From an uncultured Cytophagaceae bacterium (GTDB lineage Bacteria > Bacteroidota > Bacteroidia > Cytophagales > Spirosomataceae), in NCBI GenBank assembly GCA_903960725.1, contig CAJCBY010000141.1, positions 1 through 8,992 on the forward strand: a DNA stretch of 8,992 bases. The letters are read 5' to 3'. The notes under the pieces are model-generated. The model ran no database searches. It had not been told where the DNA came from and saw only the letters and a program-made list of their open reading frames with translations. The position numbers were made by a program, and so were the translations under genes. The number at the start of each line of letters is the position of its first letter. Within the stretch, counting starts at the first letter, position 1. Positions 1 through 7,257 of the stretch are shown here, in pieces.

Positions 1-1205
1 GTATACCCCACCAAAGCCTCATACCGTGTGCCAGGTTTTTGGTAGTAAATAAGTAACTCGTATACATTTTCAGTTTGAGCATGATTTCCTTCTAATGTGT
101 TATTAGAGGGATTTTTGCTTTTAAACTGGTAGTTATAGATCCCTTGTTTTAAGGTTTGTGTATTTTCAAAGAAACCAGTTCTAGGATTCAATTCCATCTT
201 AGCGGATAATTGATAGTCATTGAAACCACCCACGACATACACCTCATCTTCAACTAATGAAGGTTTTAAGCGAAAGAGGCATTGCACATAATCTGCTTGT
301 AATGGATTCTCTCTATTCTCATAAGATTCGATAACATATGCCCCATTTAAGTCATTTCTCTGTACGAAAGGGTAAGATCCTTGTGCTTGTTCTAGTTGGG
401 TTGTAATTTGATTTATTTTCTCTTCGGTGTTGATGCGATCGACAAAGGAGAGCTTTTGTTGAGCGCTTCTTAGATCGATTAGTCTGAATTCATTGGATCC
501 AGGAAAAGCGTTTTCTTGGTTAAAGAAAGGGAAGGAAAGACTATTTTCTTGCAGATTGAATTGTCCAGTCGGTAGACGTTTTAATAAGTTATTCGATAGA
601 TGATTTTGGCGAATTTGAATATGGAGTTGATCATCCCCAGCATAATTTAAATTGGGTGGAATAAATAGCTTGAAATCGATCGTTTGATGGCTTGCTCTTA
701 ATGTATTCGTTTTGGCAAAACTGACTTGTGAGCTCACTTTTATGAGTTGTTCTGCTACTGAAAAGCGTATAGTGAGTACGGTATCTTTTTTATTACGTTT
801 ATTGTATACCATGGCAATATAATTACCACTAACCTTTAGCGATGGGATAGGGACTGCATAATGCAGGTAAGGTACTTTCGTCCCTTGTGATGATTGAGGA
901 TCTCTCAGTGGCTGATCATTGAAATCTGCCAGATATTCTATATCTGAAAGTAAGGATGGTTTCCAATCTGCTTGGCAATGAATAATTCTAAAAGTATAAG
1001 ACGGATAGGAGAGCCCCAAATCATCAAAATGCAAAGTGGCTGTATTTTCAGCGCCTAAGGGTAGGACTGGATTAGGATAGATGAGTTTATCTTCTTTCTG
1101 AATATAGGCCGTGCGAACCGAGGGGTAATGTATTCGGTTAGGAATTTGGCAATAAATTGAAATAGGAAGACCTAGTAAAAGCAAAAGCGAATAATAGGTC
1201 TTCAT
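1..1205 (-). CDS. Type IX secretion system plug protein (DUF5103), partial, C-terminus cut by window edge
   Basis: The minus strand reads open from an ATG at 1205-1203 to the window edge, giving 401 codons without a stop. In Flavobacterium, the T9SS plug protein closes the periplasmic side of the giant SprA translocon in the outer membrane. The first 20 or so residues form a signal peptide (MKTYYSLLLLLGLPISIYCQ). The residue before Cys19 is Tyr, so a lipobox is unlikely. Family-typical stretches follow: YPNPVLPLGAENTATLHFDD (about 43-62), IIHCQADWKPSLL (about 74-86), a KVPYLHYAVPIPSLKVSGNY region (about 110-129), and VVGGFNDYQ (about 325-333). The last residues, YYQKPGTRYEALVGY, resemble the usual family end, so only a few residues are probably missing. 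The start follows the ABC-F stop by 4 nt, so the gene is probably last or late in that operon. The assignment rests on remembered family motifs. Confidence 0.88.
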   Translation of the reverse strand, partial: MKTYYSLLLLLGLPISIYCQIPNRIHYPSVRTAYIQKEDKLIYPNPVLPLGAENTATLHFDDLGLSYPSYTFRIIHCQADWKPSLLSDIEYLADFNDQPLRDPQSSQGTKVPYLHYAVPIPSLKVSGNYIAMVYNKRNKKDTVLTIRFSVAEQLIKVSSQVSFAKTNTLRASHQTIDFKLFIPPNLNYAGDDQLHIQIRQNHLSNNLLKRLPTGQFNLQENSLSFPFFNQENAFPGSNEFRLIDLRSAQQKLSFVDRINTEEKINQITTQLEQAQGSYPFVQRNDLNGAYVIESYENRENPLQADYVQCLFRLKPSLVEDEVYVVGGFNDYQLSAKMELNPRTGFFENTQTLKQGIYNYQFKSKNPSNNTLEGNHAQTENVYELLIYYQKPGTRYEALVGY

Positions 1206-1209
1206 ATTA

Positions 1210-3075
1210 CTAAATTAAGGCCTCCCAAGAGGCAGTTATAACGGCTAAATTTTCTTTTTCCACGGCTAAATCCACCTCTAGTTGCTTTAAGCCTGAATAA
1301 TCTGATTGATTAGCTAAATCTACCATCTTAGATTCAATGGCGGATATGCGTAACTCAACCTCCATAATTTCCGCCTCCAATTTTTCAATTTGCTTGGCTT
1401 GATTAGGCGTTTTTGCTTCTACTGGAGCTAATTCGGGCTTTGCTTTTAGAGCAGCTTTCACGGAAACAGGTTTTGAAGACTCACGAGTGGCCATCCAAGT
1501 CTCGTATTCATCGAATGAACCAGGATATTCCTTGATTTCGTGATCTTCTATATACCAAATCTTGTTCGCAATATTACTGACAAAGTAGCGGTCGTGGGAT
1601 ACGACCACATAAGTGCCTTCGTATTGTTGTAACGCTTGAATCAAGATATTGACTGATTGCATATCCAAGTGATTGGTAGGCTCATCGAGTAAAAGGAAGT
1701 TGGCTTCGGAGATTAAGACTTTAGCCAAAGCTACCCGAGATTTCTCTCCCCCAGAAAGGACTTTGATTTTTTTGAATACCTCTTCTCCTGAGAATAGGAA
1801 ACAACCTAATACGGAGCGCAATTCCATCTCTGTTTTTGTGGTCCCAGTGCCTTTTAATTCCTCAATTAATGAGTTTTCAACGGTTAAACTTTCTAACTGA
1901 TGTTGTGCAAAGAAGGATTCAATGACATTGTGACCTGTTCGTCTTTCTCCTGTGATTTTTTCTGTGCCCGATATAATGCGAAGTAAAGTGGATTTACCTT
2001 TTCCATTCGCACCGATTAAAGCAATTTTATCCCCGCGGTTAATGGTAGCGGAGGTGTTTTTCAGAATAACCTTCTCTCCAAAAGCTTTGGAAATATGTTC
2101 TAAAAACAAAATGAAGCGACCGGGTTCTGTTCCAAAGTTAAATTTGAAATTAACTTTCGCTTTCTCATCAATGACATCATCAATGATATCGATTTTATCC
2201 AATGCTTTTACGCGAGATTGTACTTGTCTAGCTTTAGAAGCCTTGGCCTTAAAACGTTCAATAAAACGCTCTGTTTGGCGAATTTGGGATTGCTGATTCT
2301 CAAACGCTCCCTTTTGAATCTCATTACGAAGGGCTTTTTCTTCCATGTAGAAAGAATAATTACCTGGATATAGCGTAATTTTTGCGCCAGATACCTCGGC
2401 AATATTGTCGATGGTGCGGTCTAAGAAGTAGCGATCATGGGAAACAACCACGATAGATCCCTCATAATCATGAATGTATTTTTCCACCCATTCAATCGAA
2501 GGTAAGTCCAAGTGGTTAGTTGGCTCATCTAGTAGAAGCAGGGCTGGTTTTTGTAATAACAACTTTGCTAACATAACCCGCATTCTCCAACCCCCAGAAA
2601 ACAATTTTAAAGGTCTTTGAAGGTCATCTGTACTAAATCCTAATCCTTCTAAAATCTCTTCTGTACGCGATTGAATCGTGTATCCATCTAATCTTTCGAA
2701 GTCCTCTTGAAGCTTAGCCAAAACATCGATGTCTTTGTCTTCATAATTCGTTTCCATTTTATGAAGCACTGCATCAATATCTTTTTGCAATTCTAATTGT
2801 TTTTCAAAGGCCTGCATGGCCACATTTAGGATGCTGTCGTCAGTTTGATAGGAAAGTAAATCTTGATTTAAGAATCCAATAGTGCAATCCCCTGACTTTG
2901 AAATGGTTCCACCATCGGGTGTATACTCCCCTGAAATCAGACGAAGCAAAGTAGATTTACCCGTGCCATTTGCACCGATTAAACCGATTTTAGACTTAGG
3001 CTTGATATGTAAATTAGCCCCTTCGTATAAGGCACGACTTCCGAAATAGAAGTTTAAATTAGATATTGATAACAT
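1210..3075 (-). CDS. ABC-F family ATP-binding protein (ribosome-associated translation factor type)
   Basis: This is a soluble protein with two fused ATPase cassettes and no membrane segment. ABC-F proteins bind the ribosomal E site and relieve or gate stalled translation. Counting from the chosen Met, cassette 1 has Walker A GANGTGKST (34-42), signature SGGWR (160-164), DEPTNHLD (183-190) and SHDRYF (212-217). Cassette 2 has GANGKGKST (355-363), LSGGEKSR (440-447), DEPTNHLD (464-471) and SHDRYF (493-498), so both catalytic Glu residues are intact. The linker, about 240-300, is the usual charged helical tRNA-facing element with no long extension. The C-terminal 60 residues look like a coiled coil, as in Uup/YdiF-like members. 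The frame is open upstream to an ATG at 3102, but that start would overlap the preceding gene by 26 bp. The ATG at 3075 begins the family-typical MLSISNLNFYFG and lies one base after the preceding stop. Length is about 621 aa. A housekeeping role is more likely than antibiotic resistance. Confidence 0.93.
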   Translation of the reverse strand: MLSISNLNFYFGSRALYEGANLHIKPKSKIGLIGANGTGKSTLLRLISGEYTPDGGTISKSGDCTIGFLNQDLLSYQTDDSILNVAMQAFEKQLELQKDIDAVLHKMETNYEDKDIDVLAKLQEDFERLDGYTIQSRTEEILEGLGFSTDDLQRPLKLFSGGWRMRVMLAKLLLQKPALLLLDEPTNHLDLPSIEWVEKYIHDYEGSIVVVSHDRYFLDRTIDNIAEVSGAKITLYPGNYSFYMEEKALRNEIQKGAFENQQSQIRQTERFIERFKAKASKARQVQSRVKALDKIDIIDDVIDEKAKVNFKFNFGTEPGRFILFLEHISKAFGEKVILKNTSATINRGDKIALIGANGKGKSTLLRIISGTEKITGERRTGHNVIESFFAQHQLESLTVENSLIEELKGTGTTKTEMELRSVLGCFLFSGEEVFKKIKVLSGGEKSRVALAKVLISEANFLLLDEPTNHLDMQSVNILIQALQQYEGTYVVVSHDRYFVSNIANKIWYIEDHEIKEYPGSFDEYETWMATRESSKPVSVKAALKAKPELAPVEAKTPNQAKQIEKLEAEIMEVELRISAIESKMVDLANQSDYSGLKQLEVDLAVEKENLAVITASWEALI

Positions 3076-3076
3076 G

Positions 3077-4672
3077 TTACAAAGATAGCCGTTTTCTCGC
3101 ATTTAGACCACCTAAATGAGGACATTTGACTAATTCTTCTAATCCTGAATAAGGAACCTCTGTTTTTGTATATCCTAAAGCCTTAGATAATGCCATAGTT
3201 CGGTTATTATCTCCCATAGACCATTCTATGTCATCCATTGTCATTTGGCATGGATGTTCATAGCCACAAGCATGGGTTATCTCGGCAATTTCTTTTACTA
3301 AGGTATAGTGGTAACGGTAATAGCGTTCGCTTTTCAATGTTACATCGATACCAGCTTGTAACCATTTATTTGAAGTTGCAATTCCGGTAGGGCAGTGGTT
3401 TGTATGGCATTTTTGTGCCTGAATACAGCCAATTGACATCATCGCCTCACGTGCAATGTGAATACTATCTGCACCCATGGCAAATGCCATTAATGATTTT
3501 TCAGGGAAGCCTAATTTACCCGATGCGATAAAGTATATTTTATCTGTTAAGTTATGTCGTTGAAAAATTTGATACACTTTAGCGAAGGCAAAAGTAAACG
3601 GCATTGAAACGTGGTCAGCAAAGGCATGTGGAGCAGCACCTGTACCGCCTTCACCACCGTCTATGGTAATAAAATCAGGTCCTTTGCCATGTTTTTCCAT
3701 GTAGGTAGCTAATTCTTCCCATTGCTCTAATTTACCGATAGCCGATTTTACACCTACAGGCAATCCCGTTTCTGCAGCCATTGCTTCAATGAAATCAACC
3801 ATTTCAGGTACAGTAGAGAATTCCGAGTGAAACGCTGGTGACATCGCATCTTGCCCCATGGGAATGTGGCGAATTTCTGCGATTTCTTTGTTTATTTTTG
3901 ACTTAGGAAGCATGCCCCCTTTGCCGGGTTTTGCTCCTTGGGAAAGCTTTAATTCGATTGCCTTAATACAAGGATTTTCTTCAACTTTTTGCTTTAGTTT
4001 TGGCATGGAAAAACGACCATCTAATTCTCTCACACCGAAGTAGGCCGTACCAATGTTTAACATAACATCAGCGCCATTTTGGTGGTAAGGAGAAAGGGAT
4101 CCCTCACCTGTATTGTGGTAGCATCCTGCTAAGAGCGCTCCTTTATTTAAGGATTCCACTGCTTTTGCCGATAAAGATCCAAATGACATACCAGAAATAT
4201 TGACAATGGAATAAGGTCTGTAGGGTTTTGCTCTATTGTGATAAGCTCCTATGACTTTAGCTGCAGGCATTACACCAGGATTTGTCTGGTATAAATGGTT
4301 TTTTCCGGGGTTATAACCCATCATGGCATTTTTGATGAAAATATAGCCTGGAGAGCTGAAGTCTTGGTCTGTGCCAAAACCTTGTAAATTATTTTCATTC
4401 TTAGAAGAGGCATAGATCCAAGATCTCTCTTGGCGATTAAAGGGCAGTTCCTCTCGGTTATTAGCCACTATATATTGCCTTATTTCGGGTCCTATTTTCT
4501 CTAACCAATACCTGAAATGGCCAACGATAGGGAAATTGTGGGTAATGGTATGACTTTTTTGAATAAATACGTCGCGTATGATGACAATTAAAGCTACGAG
4601 TAGTAGCCAAAACCAGGCGGATGTTATAATGTTCATAGGGTTGATGAAATAATGGTTCAAATTTAGGTTCAT
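3077..4672 (-). CDS. Membrane-anchored glutamate-synthase-like FMN/Fe-S protein (GltB central-domain family)
   Basis: The product resembles the FMN-binding synthase domain of glutamate synthase large subunit, as in stand-alone proteins such as B. subtilis YerD. Residues about 15-33 (ITSAWFWLLLVALIVIIRD) form one N-terminal membrane helix, and the rest is a soluble TIM-barrel domain. FMN/substrate motifs are visible: NTGEGSLSPY (187-196), SQGAKPGKGGMLP (244-256), IDGGEGGTGAAPHA (337-350) and SGKLGFPEKSLMAFAMGAD (384-402). Cys416, Cys422 and Cys427 in CIQAQKCHTNHCPTG keep the C-x5-C-x4-C spacing of the GltB 3Fe-4S ligands. There is no class II glutaminase domain and no GltD-type partner nearby, so an ammonia donor and physiological product cannot be assigned. 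ATG 4672 has a good AAAATG context. A second Met at 4636 would keep the membrane helix and would suit a -7 box at 4658-4665, so the start is uncertain. It is probably first in its operon and is followed one base later by the ABC-F gene. Confidence 0.9.
   Translation of the reverse strand: MNLNLNHYFINPMNIITSAWFWLLLVALIVIIRDVFIQKSHTITHNFPIVGHFRYWLEKIGPEIRQYIVANNREELPFNRQERSWIYASSKNENNLQGFGTDQDFSSPGYIFIKNAMMGYNPGKNHLYQTNPGVMPAAKVIGAYHNRAKPYRPYSIVNISGMSFGSLSAKAVESLNKGALLAGCYHNTGEGSLSPYHQNGADVMLNIGTAYFGVRELDGRFSMPKLKQKVEENPCIKAIELKLSQGAKPGKGGMLPKSKINKEIAEIRHIPMGQDAMSPAFHSEFSTVPEMVDFIEAMAAETGLPVGVKSAIGKLEQWEELATYMEKHGKGPDFITIDGGEGGTGAAPHAFADHVSMPFTFAFAKVYQIFQRHNLTDKIYFIASGKLGFPEKSLMAFAMGADSIHIAREAMMSIGCIQAQKCHTNHCPTGIATSNKWLQAGIDVTLKSERYYRYHYTLVKEIAEITHACGYEHPCQMTMDDIEWSMGDNNRTMALSKALGYTKTEVPYSGLEELVKCPHLGGLNARKRLSL
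4658..4665 (-). promoter_or_regulatory. Possible -7 promoter box for the leftward operon (TAAATTTG)
   Basis: On the minus strand this reads TAAATTTG, a perfect match to the Bacteroidota -7 consensus TAnnTTTG. The nearest upstream TTG on that strand (4692-4690) leaves a 24-base spacer, slightly longer than the usual range. The box lies within the first codons of the glutamate-synthase-like gene if ATG 4672 is used, and would put transcription start near 4651, just ahead of the alternative ATG at 4636. An imperfect alternative box, TAATATTG at 4685-4678, would instead give a nearly leaderless message for ATG 4672. A short AT-rich motif can occur by chance. Confidence 0.35.
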
Positions 4673-4702
4673 TTTGGCAATATTATTACCAATAGTTCTA
4701 AT

Positions 4703-4710
4703 TATCTTTG
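4703..4710 (+). promoter_or_regulatory. Probable -7 promoter box for the rightward operon (TATCTTTG)
   Basis: TATCTTTG matches the Bacteroidota -7 consensus TAnnTTTG perfectly and lies in the only real intergenic gap, 16 bases ahead of the dehydrogenase ATG at 4727. A start of transcription near 4715-4718 would give a leader of about 10 nt. The expected -33 TTG is poorly placed: the nearest, at 4674-4676, leaves a 26-base spacer, longer than usual. Position and strand fit well, but the weak -33 lowers confidence. Confidence 0.5.
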
Positions 4711-4726
4711 TCGTTTAATTTTTATT

Positions 4727-5806
4727 ATGCAAGCTGATTACCTGAAATTGAAAAATTATGTGGCCTCTGTGTTTATCGCTATTGGATGTAGCGAACAGGA
4801 TGCTGATTTGGCTGCAGATGTGTTGGTTTCTGCTGATGCAAGAGGAATTGATTCTCATGGCGTAGCAAGATTAGTGGGTTATGTTCGGTTATTTGATCAC
4901 GGTAGATTAAACACAAAACCAAGTATAAAAGTTTTGCATGAAACCCCTTCTACAGCGACGATAGATGGAGATCGTGGTTTAGGTTTAGTTATAGCTCCTA
5001 AGGCGATGGAAATCGCTTGTGAAAAAGCGACATTAGCTGGTACGGGATGGGTTGCTGTTCAAAACTCAAATCACTTTGGGATTGCTGGTTACCATGCGAT
5101 GAAGGCTATACCTTCTCAAATGATAGGTTGGGCGATGACGCACGCAGCACCCTTAGTTACCCCTACTTTTTCAAAAGAAAAGTTATTAGGTACAAATCCT
5201 ATTGCTGTCGCTATTCCTGCAAACGAGGAGCCTGCTTTTGTAGCTGATTTTGCTTCTACAGCGGTTGCCTATGGAAAGCTAGAAATATTACAGAGAAAAG
5301 GATTAGATACCCCAGATGGATGGGTGCAAGACGCAAATGGTGATTCTTGCAATGATGCTTTTGCGATAAAAAATGGCGGAGCCTTGTTGCCACTTGGAGG
5401 GGATCGCGAACACGGTTCTCACAAAGGGTATGGATTGGGTGCCATTGTTGATATTTTATCGGGTGTTTTATCCGGTGCGAATTTTGGTCCATGGGTACCT
5501 CCATTTGCCACAGCTGGATTTATGCAAGCGGGAGAAACAGTGGGGAATGGAACGGGTCATTTTTTAGGGGCGATGCGCGTGGATGCGTTTAGGCCAGCCG
5601 AGGATTTTACTAAAGATATGGATAAATGGATTCGCAGATTTAGATCTGCCAAAGCCGTAGAGGGTAAGCAAGTTCTCATTCCGGGCGATCCAGAGCGAGA
5701 ATTAGAGGCTATTCGCCGCGTAGAAGGGATCCCATTATTAGATCCTGTTGTAGAGGATTTAAAATCCTTAGCCTCTCGTTTTAACCTTGATTTTAAATTG
5801 GATTAA
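4727..5806 (+). CDS. Ldh-family (type-2 malate/L-lactate) NAD(P)-dependent oxidoreductase
   Basis: This family, distinct from the Rossmann-type malate and lactate dehydrogenases, reduces or oxidises 2-hydroxy/2-keto acids (malate, lactate, ureidoglycolate, 2,3-diketogulonate and others) with NAD(P) in the cytoplasm. The length of 359 aa is normal. Visible motifs are ARGIDSHGVARL with the catalytic-region His44, NSNHFGIAGY with His116, LGTNPIAVAIP (154-164) for cofactor binding, ADFASTAVAYGKLE (173-186), and LPLGGDREHGSHKGYGLG (221-238). The usual TDP after the GW.D.G motif reads NDA here (209-211), so the substrate-side loop may differ. The substrate cannot be told from sequence. The start ATG 4727 gives the family-typical N-terminus and lies just after a promoter-like box. 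It is first in the rightward unit, with mltG following one base after its stop. No neighbouring gene points to a pathway. Confidence 0.9.
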   Translation: MQADYLKLKNYVASVFIAIGCSEQDADLAADVLVSADARGIDSHGVARLVGYVRLFDHGRLNTKPSIKVLHETPSTATIDGDRGLGLVIAPKAMEIACEKATLAGTGWVAVQNSNHFGIAGYHAMKAIPSQMIGWAMTHAAPLVTPTFSKEKLLGTNPIAVAIPANEEPAFVADFASTAVAYGKLEILQRKGLDTPDGWVQDANGDSCNDAFAIKNGGALLPLGGDREHGSHKGYGLGAIVDILSGVLSGANFGPWVPPFATAGFMQAGETVGNGTGHFLGAMRVDAFRPAEDFTKDMDKWIRRFRSAKAVEGKQVLIPGDPERELEAIRRVEGIPLLDPVVEDLKSLASRFNLDFKLD

Positions 5807-5807
5807 T

Positions 5808-6842
5808 ATGGTTTCAAATAAGCGCCTCAAAATTTTCATTCTTCTATTTAGCTTGGTTTCGGCTATGTTTTCCTACTATGTTTGGCAGGTATTCAAAACG
5901 CCTAATTTTAGGGTGGAAGCTAAGCAACCGTTTGAATTGTTCATTCCTGAAAAATCAACCTACGAATCTGTACTTGATACGTTAAAGAAACACGATTTAG
6001 TGCGTGATCAATTAAGTTTTCGATTTTTAGCTAAGGTGTTAAATTACCCAGAGAAGGTTCGGCCAGGTCGTTATATAATTCATAGTGAAATGGGGAACTG
6101 GGAATTGTTGCGGAAGCTAAGAAATGGACGTCAAGATGCCTATAAAGTGGTAATTAACAATTTCCGATTAAAAGAGGATATTGCGGGTCGTATTGCACGT
6201 CAGACAGCTTATGATTCGGCTGCTATTTATGCCATTTTAGATTCGACTGAAATACTGCAAAAATGGGGTTTTAACGCTGAAACAAGTCCTGCTATTTTTG
6301 TGCCGAACACGTATGAAGTAAATTGGACGACCTCATTTCCAGAGTTTTTAGGTAAAATGAATAAATCCTATGTGAAGTTTTGGACGGATAAAAGAAAGGC
6401 CGACGCAGAAAAATTAGGATTAACGCCCATTCAAGTAACTATACTGGCTAGCATTGTATACGGGGAGTCGAAGAACTCAAGTGAGCAATCTCGCGTGGCT
6501 GGTGTTTATTGGAATCGCTTACAAATCAATATGCCATTGCAAGCTGACCCAACGGTTGTTTTTGCTTGGAAAGATTTTACGATTAAACGCGTTACGAGTA
6601 AGTATACTGCTTTAAATTCTCCCTATAATACCTACAAGAATAAAGGGTTGCCTCCGGGACCTATTTCGATTGTCTCTGGTGATGTGATAGATAGGGTATT
6701 AAACTTAGAACGTCATAAGTACATTTATTTCTGTGCGAAAGCTGATTTTTCTGAGAACCACGCGTTTGCAGTTACCTATGAGGAGCACATGAAGAATGCA
6801 TCCGACTACCAGAAAGCGCTGAATGAACGAAAAATACATTAA
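5808..6842 (+). CDS. mltG: Endolytic murein transglycosylase MltG (YceG-like)
   Basis: MltG cleaves nascent glycan strands at the inner membrane and is thought to set their length during peptidoglycan synthesis. A short basic start (VSNKRLK) is followed by one membrane helix at about residues 9-27 (IFILLFSLVSAMFSYYVW), which anchors a periplasmic domain. A LysM-like region (about 40-115) precedes the catalytic domain. There ASIVYGESKN places Glu220 at the position of the catalytic Glu in E. coli MltG, followed by SRVAGVYWNRL, MPLQADPTV (242-250) and NTYKNKGLPPGPI (274-286). The usual CNPG after that motif reads SIVSG here. The C-terminal HAFAVTYEEHMKNA is also typical. The frame is open to an ATG at 5787 inside the dehydrogenase gene. 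The ATG at 5808 is preferred because it lies one base after that gene's TAA and gives a cleaner N-terminus. Length from this start is 344 aa, normal for the family. Confidence 0.94.
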   Translation: MVSNKRLKIFILLFSLVSAMFSYYVWQVFKTPNFRVEAKQPFELFIPEKSTYESVLDTLKKHDLVRDQLSFRFLAKVLNYPEKVRPGRYIIHSEMGNWELLRKLRNGRQDAYKVVINNFRLKEDIAGRIARQTAYDSAAIYAILDSTEILQKWGFNAETSPAIFVPNTYEVNWTTSFPEFLGKMNKSYVKFWTDKRKADAEKLGLTPIQVTILASIVYGESKNSSEQSRVAGVYWNRLQINMPLQADPTVVFAWKDFTIKRVTSKYTALNSPYNTYKNKGLPPGPISIVSGDVIDRVLNLERHKYIYFCAKADFSENHAFAVTYEEHMKNASDYQKALNERKIH

Positions 6843-6843
6843 T

Positions 6844-7257
6844 ATGTTCTCTCACCAGGTTACTTACCGTGTATGTTATGCCGATACTGACCAAATGGGT
6901 TATGTATACTATGGTAATTATGCCCGGTTTTATGAAATTGCTCGGGTCGAAACATTACGCCGAATAGGGGTGAGTTATAAAGTCCTCGAAGACGCAGGTA
7001 TTGGTTTGCCGGTTTATGAAAATTACTCCAAATTCCACGCTCCCGCACTATATGATGACTTGTTAAGGATTGAATGTACCTTACTTAAAATGCCGTCCGC
7101 TCGTATCGAATTTGAGTATAAAATCTATAATCAAAGCGATGTCTTGTTGCATGAAGGAAAGACGACGTTGGTTTTTATGGATTTAGTGTCAAAGAAAGTG
7201 GTGAAGGCACCTGAGTGGTTGATTTCAGCGATTATGAAACATAGTACGCATGCTTAG
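6844..7257 (+). CDS. Acyl-CoA thioesterase, hot-dog fold (YbgC/FadM-type 4HBT family)
   Basis: The product is a small cytoplasmic hot-dog-fold enzyme that would hydrolyse acyl-CoA thioesters. From the chosen Met it has 137 aa, the normal size. The N-terminal signature YADTDQMGYVYYGNYARFYE (12-31) carries Asp16, equivalent by its D-x-D position to the catalytic Asp17 of Pseudomonas 4-hydroxybenzoyl-CoA thioesterase, plus the GNY that follows in YbgC-like proteins. FEYKIYNQSDVLLHEGKTTL in the second half is the usual central beta-strand region. The frame reaches back to an ATG at 6823, but that would overlap mltG. The ATG at 6844 follows the mltG stop by one base. YbgC is linked in Proteobacteria to Tol-Pal, but no tol/pal gene is present here, so a specific acyl substrate or phospholipid role cannot be assigned. 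The 3' end overlaps the YihY-type gene by 8 bp. Confidence 0.9.
   Translation: MFSHQVTYRVCYADTDQMGYVYYGNYARFYEIARVETLRRIGVSYKVLEDAGIGLPVYENYSKFHAPALYDDLLRIECTLLKMPSARIEFEYKIYNQSDVLLHEGKTTLVFMDLVSKKVVKAPEWLISAIMKHSTHA

Noticed and set aside
1673..2402. Three open frames on either strand inside the ABC-F gene (1673-1900, 1952-2296, 2208-2402)
   Set aside because: They lie wholly within a strongly supported gene, show no recognisable domain, and look like out-of-frame shadows.
1210..3075. ABC-F gene as an antibiotic-resistance determinant
   Set aside because: The linker between cassettes shows no long extension typical of many resistance ABC-Fs, and the setting is a housekeeping operon.
5047..5567. 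Overlapping small open frames inside the dehydrogenase gene (5047-5247, 5256-5504, 5373-5567)
   Set aside because: The host gene has clear family motifs throughout, and the small frames give low-complexity or unrecognisable peptides.
5782..5789. TAACCTTG as an internal promoter box for mltG
   Set aside because: It has one mismatch to TAnnTTTG and no properly spaced upstream TTG, and the gene is tightly packed behind the dehydrogenase gene.
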